64,000 bases of DNA, taken from contig CAXBBW010000015.1 in the NCBI GenBank assembly GCA_963974345.1, positions 1 through 64,000 on the forward strand, in the 5' to 3' direction. This document shows, one piece after another, positions 59,764 through 64,000 of this stretch. How positions within the stretch are numbered: the first letter of the stretch is position 1; each line of letters begins with the position of its first letter. The notes beneath the pieces are model-generated. The model was given only the letters and a program-made list of their open reading frames with translations, did no database searches and was not told where the DNA came from. The translations under genes and the position numbers were made by a program. Source of the stretch: RHLJ01 sp963974345. GTDB lineage: Bacteria; Bacteroidota; Rhodothermia; Balneolales; Balneolaceae.

Positions 59764-60879
59764 ATGGAAAAACGCATTGCAGTATTAGCGGGTGATGGAA
59801 TTGGCCCCGAAGTTGTTAAGCAAGCTATTAAGGTGTTGAACGCAGTTTCACATCGATTCAATCATACTTTTGTCTTCGATTTTGCTTTGGTTGGTGCAGC
59901 CGCAATCGATGAGACAGGTGACCCTTTACCTGAAGAAACCATTGAAGCATGTAGAATGGCTGATGCCGTTCTATTTGGTGCAATTGGAGATCCTAAGTAC
60001 GATGATAATCCAAAAGCGAAAGTTCGACCAGAACAAGGATTATTAAAACTTCGAAAAAGTTTGGGATTATTCGCGAATATACGTCCGGTTCAACTATTCG
60101 AGCCATTGATAGATCGCTCCCCATTAAAAGAAGATCGCATTACAGGAACTGATTTAGTTGTTTATCGTGAATTAACTGGGGGGATTTACTTTGGGAAAAA
60201 AGGAAGAAGTAAAGACGGTAAATCAGCTTACGATCACTGCGATTACAATACTGAAGAAATTACACGAATCGCAAAAATGGCGTTCGAAGCCGCTGGGAGA
60301 AGAAGAAAGAAACTTACTTTGGTAGACAAAGCCAATGTTCTTGAAACATCCCGTTTATGGAGAGAAACTGTTCAGAAAATAGCCAAGAAATATCCTGAGA
60401 TTGAGGTAGAATACTTATTTGTAGATAATGCTGCTATGCAAGTCATACAGAGACCGAACCAATTTGATGTAATCCTTACAGAAAATATGTTTGGGGATAT
60501 TATTTCGGATGAAACCAGTGTGATAACAGGTTCAATTGGTTTATTACCATCAGCTTCAGTAGGAGAGCAAACTTCCTTATTTGAGCCGATACACGGAAGT
60601 TATCCTCAAGCTGCTGGGAAAGATATAGCCAATCCTGTTGCTACAATCCTTTCGGTAGCAATGCTTCTTGAAAGCTTTGATATGCTTGATGAAGCCAAGA
60701 GAGTTCGATCAACAGTGAACAAGGTAATTGAAAAAGGCTTGGTTACTCCCGATTTAAATCCCGATGATTTCATCTCCTGTTCAAAAGTGGGGGATATCAT
60801 AGCTCTTCTCATCGAGTCTGATTTAGACGACGATACTTCTTTTGAAAACTTATTTGAGGGAAGCTTACCTCTTATTTAA
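59764..60879 (+). CDS. leuB: 3-isopropylmalate dehydrogenase
   Basis: A 371-residue NAD-dependent dehydrogenase that oxidises and decarboxylates 3-isopropylmalate. The start KRIAVLAGDGIGPEVVKQA, the arginines of the substrate site near LLKLRKSLGLFANIRPVQLF, the VDKANVLETSRLWRE block and the NMFGDIISDETSVITGSIGL metal segment are all present. The late HGSYPQAAGKDIANP confirms the family. It ends the leu operon, 8 bases after leuD. Confidence 0.96.
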   Translation: MEKRIAVLAGDGIGPEVVKQAIKVLNAVSHRFNHTFVFDFALVGAAAIDETGDPLPEETIEACRMADAVLFGAIGDPKYDDNPKAKVRPEQGLLKLRKSLGLFANIRPVQLFEPLIDRSPLKEDRITGTDLVVYRELTGGIYFGKKGRSKDGKSAYDHCDYNTEEITRIAKMAFEAAGRRRKKLTLVDKANVLETSRLWRETVQKIAKKYPEIEVEYLFVDNAAMQVIQRPNQFDVILTENMFGDIISDETSVITGSIGLLPSASVGEQTSLFEPIHGSYPQAAGKDIANPVATILSVAMLLESFDMLDEAKRVRSTVNKVIEKGLVTPDLNPDDFISCSKVGDIIALLIESDLDDDTSFENLFEGSLPLI

Positions 60880-61013
60880 AAATTCGATTTGTGAATTGAA
60901 GTAAGAGTCGTTTTTAAGGCATTTTCTTCAAGTTCGTTTTTTGATTCAATAGACAATCTAATAGTTTTACATTATCCATTAGTATATTTAGTTACAATAT
61001 TAGTCAAAAAAAA

Positions 61014-63425
61014 GTGCTTGTTTTGAATATTAAAACCCCTGATTTCGTTAGCAAAACTTGCTTACTCATATCCATTATTGGGTGTTCGTTTATATCTGCA
61101 AACGCTCAAACCATTTCTGAATGGGAAGATATTGGGCCGTACGGGTTTTATTATGGTGCAAGAGTAATTGCTAGCCCAATTCATGAGAACGAAGCATTTT
61201 TGATTTCTGAATACCAGGTGCTTAAAACCGAGGACTATGGAAAAAATTGGGTTAAAACATCTGCTGATCTTTTGCCAAGAGAAGATCTCTATAACAATTC
61301 TCGGACAAGGCTAGTATTTAATAAGCTTAATGAGAATGAGATATACTTAGTGGCTGGAGACATTTATAAAAGTATAGACAAAGGTTTGAGTTGGGAACTA
61401 CTCCTATCACAGAACGAATACTTTGCTGTAAGTATAGACCCGAATGACCCAAACTATATACTCTCGACAAGCAAAGGAAAACTATACGAATCAAGAAATG
61501 GAGGAGAAAATTGGGAGAGTTTAGTCGAAAGTCTTAAGTATTGGGATCCAGATTCTAAAGAGCTAGGAGATTTTCTATTTAGGGGTGATTTTTATGAATT
61601 TTGGGTAAATCCTTATTTTCCAGAAATGATTTTTTCTAAGAAAGTAATAAGTTATGGGGATGTCATTGATTATGGAAATTTTCATTACACCAACGATACA
61701 GGTATTAGTTGGGATAGTTTGGATATTGGAGGATATGATAATACAACCCGTATAGAATATGTAGCTGAAGAAATTGTTTTTAGTACAGAAAGCAAAGCGA
61801 CTTTCTATATGAAAGACGGTATTACTGACGATTGGTTCAGAACAGTAAACGGAGGTGAGGCTTGGGTATCAATTTCAGATTCACTGAAAGAGGAAGTTGA
61901 CGGTTCTGATTATATTGAGCATCTAACCATTAGCCCACTTAATCCTGAAATTTTATACTTAACTAGAGAAATCACTGCAAGAGAATCTCACTTATATATA
62001 AGTAGAGATAGTGGAAAAAGTTGGGAGCTTCAGCATTCATTTAAAGGAATTAGAGGAATTACATCTACAGCAATATCTCCTGTAAACTCAAATGTTGGAT
62101 ATCTAGTAACATCTCCAACGAGCATATTTGCAAACACAAATCTAAGTTCATTTGATCAAAAAGATAACTGGATTGAAGGTTCTCACAAAGTACCATATAC
62201 ATCCGTTGATTATCTAAAAAGTGGAGTAGGAGGAAGAATTTATGCAGGAATACAAGGTACAGGAGTTTTTGCTTTAGATGATGAAGATGAATGGTATAGG
62301 GCATCTATTTTTTATCCATCAGGACCTTATGAAGTTGTTCCATCAAAGTCGATTCCAGACTTAGTATTTGGAATGGTTGTAACAGAGGAAAACGATGAGT
62401 TAAGCTATAATTATGGGAAAAGTACAGATGGTGCAAGAAATTGGGAATTATATCCTCCCGGGACATATGTTGAACAGTTTTTTGATGTGGCCTCAGATAA
62501 TATGACCATTTATACAACATCAAGTTCCCGTTCGGAAGCTGGTGACATTATAGGAAGTATTAAAGTGAGTTCTGATGAAGGAAGCACTTGGACTGAATTA
62601 GAGATTGACATAACAGAAAATGATAGCAGTTTCATCAACTCTATAGGTTTTATTAAGGTAGACCCAGAAAATAAAAATGTGGTTTATGCTATAGCTCATA
62701 TCAGAGGGCTTGATAATAGAAATGTTACTATTCGATCTTTAGATAAAGGAAATACCTGGGATATCATTTCTGACGGAAGGAAAGTATTTATTGATCCATC
62801 TAAGGCAAGTAGAATTTATGTTTCAAAGCTCGACGGTAAAATGTATCGGTCAGAAGATTATGGAGACAATTGGACATTTGTCGACTCCTTGGGATCAATT
62901 ACGGCCATGCAGATAGATCCTGATGATGGAAACATTTTGTATGCCTCGAATTTCGATAAAATTTTTATGAGTGTTGATGGTGGGGAGAATTGGGAGGTAT
63001 TACTTCAACGGAAGTATTTTGGTAATTCTTTAGGACATCTGGCTCTGAATAAAGTTGATGAAAATACATCAGAGCTTTACGTGGGAACAAGGAGGGAAGG
63101 AGTAAAAAGGTTAAAGATCAATCGCACTCCAACTTCAACCGAAGAGAGTGGCTTAAATCCAAAAACTTTCACTTTACATCAAAACTACCCAAATCCTTTT
63201 AATCCAAGTACAATCATACGATTCGATTTACCGGAGCAAAGTAAAGTATCTGTGAAAGTTTATGATATCACGGGCAGGTTGGTAGTCACACTTGTTAATG
63301 ATGTACGAATTGCGGGCATACATCAAGTTAATTTTGATGCTTCTGGTTTAGCCTCTGGAGTTTACCTTTATGAACTCAAGACAAACAATTTTAGAAGCAT
63401 TAAAAAATTTACTTTGATAAAGTGA
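61014..63425 (+). CDS. Secreted BNR/beta-propeller protein with Por-type sorting domain
   Basis: An 803-residue exported protein with a signal peptide (CLLISIIGCSFISANAQ). Repeats of the BNR/sortilin type follow, seen as recurrent sequences such as KTEDYGKNWVKTS, KSIDKGLSWELLL, ESRNGGENWESL and MSVDGGENWEVL. The C-terminal 80 residues form a type A sorting domain (LHQNYPNPFNPSTIIRFDLP, then DITGRLVVTL and SGVYLYELKT). The propeller may bind polysaccharide or protein, and the C-terminal domain directs type IX-like export to the surface. The start is GTG at 61014 or TTG at 61023; neither has a strong upstream signal. The function is unknown. Confidence 0.8.
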   Translation: MLVLNIKTPDFVSKTCLLISIIGCSFISANAQTISEWEDIGPYGFYYGARVIASPIHENEAFLISEYQVLKTEDYGKNWVKTSADLLPREDLYNNSRTRLVFNKLNENEIYLVAGDIYKSIDKGLSWELLLSQNEYFAVSIDPNDPNYILSTSKGKLYESRNGGENWESLVESLKYWDPDSKELGDFLFRGDFYEFWVNPYFPEMIFSKKVISYGDVIDYGNFHYTNDTGISWDSLDIGGYDNTTRIEYVAEEIVFSTESKATFYMKDGITDDWFRTVNGGEAWVSISDSLKEEVDGSDYIEHLTISPLNPEILYLTREITARESHLYISRDSGKSWELQHSFKGIRGITSTAISPVNSNVGYLVTSPTSIFANTNLSSFDQKDNWIEGSHKVPYTSVDYLKSGVGGRIYAGIQGTGVFALDDEDEWYRASIFYPSGPYEVVPSKSIPDLVFGMVVTEENDELSYNYGKSTDGARNWELYPPGTYVEQFFDVASDNMTIYTTSSSRSEAGDIIGSIKVSSDEGSTWTELEIDITENDSSFINSIGFIKVDPENKNVVYAIAHIRGLDNRNVTIRSLDKGNTWDIISDGRKVFIDPSKASRIYVSKLDGKMYRSEDYGDNWTFVDSLGSITAMQIDPDDGNILYASNFDKIFMSVDGGENWEVLLQRKYFGNSLGHLALNKVDENTSELYVGTRREGVKRLKINRTPTSTEESGLNPKTFTLHQNYPNPFNPSTIIRFDLPEQSKVSVKVYDITGRLVVTLVNDVRIAGIHQVNFDASGLASGVYLYELKTNNFRSIKKFTLIK

Positions 63426-63495
63426 TAACCTGCTATTTGCCTTTAATCTAATTCTTTAGTCTATTACTAAGTACCTAACAAAAATGGAGGTACTT

Positions 63496-63957
63496 ATGGT
63501 AGTCAGTTATAAAGCTGCTCAAAGAAAGCCCGAAAAAGTAATAGATCAAGCAATTCTAGCCAAAGACTTCATGACTAAAAAGCTAATTACTTTTAGTCCT
63601 GAACAACCCCTAAACGAGGTTATTCAAATTCTGATTTCAAAAAATATATCGGGTGGTCCTGTAGTAGATAAAAAAGGATCTTTGATTGGAGTAATTTCTG
63701 AAGGTGATTGTTTAAAAGAGGTAGTAAAAGGAAAATATAATAACAGCCCTCAAATGATGGGTGTCGTAAAAGAATACATGACAGCCGATCCAGTAACTAT
63801 AGGTCCCAATGAGAACATCTTTGAAATAGCTCGACTTTTCCTCAAACTGAGATTACGTCGTTTCCCTGTTCTTGATAATGGAAAATTGGTTGGGCAGATA
63901 AGTCAACGCGATATTATGGCAGCAATTCAGGATTTAAAATCTGAAACTTGGCATTAA
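63496..63957 (+). CDS. CBS domain protein (two CBS repeats)
   Basis: A 153-residue protein with tandem CBS domains. The first spans about residues 20-75 (DFMTKKLITFSPEQPLNEVI and PVVDKKGSLIGVISEGDCLK) and the second about 90-148 (EYMTADPVTIGPNENIFEIA and FPVLDNGKLVGQISQRDIMA). CBS pairs bind adenosine nucleotides and regulate partner enzymes or channels; no partner domain is fused here. The ATG at 63496 follows GGAGGT at good spacing, so it is preferred over the ATG at 63484 that overlaps this Shine-Dalgarno. The role is unknown. Confidence 0.85.
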   Translation: MVVSYKAAQRKPEKVIDQAILAKDFMTKKLITFSPEQPLNEVIQILISKNISGGPVVDKKGSLIGVISEGDCLKEVVKGKYNNSPQMMGVVKEYMTADPVTIGPNENIFEIARLFLKLRLRRFPVLDNGKLVGQISQRDIMAAIQDLKSETWH

Positions 63958-64000
63958 TTTTCCAATGCTTCAAAATAATAAAAGGCATCAATAATATCTA

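Noticed and set aside
1..64000. CRISPR arrays, tRNA or rRNA genes, insertion sequences, phage genes or known riboswitches
   Set aside because: Read-through of intergenic regions showed no regularly spaced repeats, no tRNA cloverleaf patterns, no transposase or integrase coding sequence and no recognised riboswitch core.

Overview
The window is AT-rich bacterial chromosome, most likely from the Balneolota/Bacteroidota lineage (Balneola/Gracilimonas-like). The evidence is: a Por-type C-terminal sorting domain of the NYPNPFNPST type at 63178-63422; several promoters matching the Bacteroidota -33 TTTG / -7 TAnnTTTG pattern; few Shine-Dalgarno sequences; many single-gene lipoproteins; families common in that group (DUF2911, DUF1460, YigZ, RodZ, a trimeric SdhCAB); and intergenic palindromic repeats typical of these genomes. 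I see no plasmid, phage, transposase, CRISPR, rRNA or tRNA. Most of the window is housekeeping and biosynthesis.

Layout. 1-5.0 kb: a tandemly repeated small lipoprotein gene, an ECF sigma factor, and a coupled membrane protein-PdeM-Lhr-like helicase set. 5.0-13.6 kb: acetyl-CoA synthetase, then a leftward run of a cyanophycinase-like lipoprotein, a ThuA-like lipoprotein, a membrane protein, alanine dehydrogenase, NAD-dependent DNA ligase and RodZ. 13.7-18.6 kb: a rightward run of comF, a membrane protein, a phosphatase, menG/ubiE, fabZ, panB and surE. 18.6-23.9 kb: leftward ppa and yicC-gmk-rpoZ-coaBC-unknown-lipase. 24.0-26.6 kb: a carbamoyltransferase with a 49-residue DUF5989-like protein and an SxtJ-like membrane protein. 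26.7-35.2 kb: DinB, MsrB, DUF1460, GlmM, an SGNH/TPR membrane protein, cobalamin adenosyltransferase, a radical SAM protein and YigZ. 35.4-38.8 kb: sdhCAB. 38.9-48.6 kb: accessory single genes, including tandem DUF2911 proteins, a PLP enzyme, threonine dehydratase, fasciclin and small lipoproteins. 49.4-60.9 kb: a branched-chain amino acid locus, with ilvDBNC leftward and leuACDB rightward around an unknown helical protein. 61.0-64.0 kb: a secreted beta-propeller with sorting domain and a CBS protein.

The most notable signal is upstream of ilvD. A Bacteroidota-like promoter is followed by a 25-codon open frame in which 12 codons are Ile, Val or Leu, then by an intrinsic terminator just before the ilvD start. 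The distal part of the short frame can pair with the loop and 5' arm of the terminator. This is the classical arrangement of a ribosome-mediated transcription attenuator, here apparently controlling ilvDBNC by charged branched-chain tRNA. Threonine dehydratase (ilvA) lies about 6 kb away in the same window, so nearly the whole Ile/Val/Leu pathway is present except the transaminase.

Other points of interest are the carbamoyltransferase-DUF5989-SxtJ trio, a family of multi-hairpin intergenic elements whose stems differ between copies yet remain complementary (one copy lies inside the ilv operon), a different palindromic repeat inside the sdh operon, a structured inverted-repeat region downstream of ilvC, and a radical SAM protein with an unusual extreme C-terminal cysteine motif.
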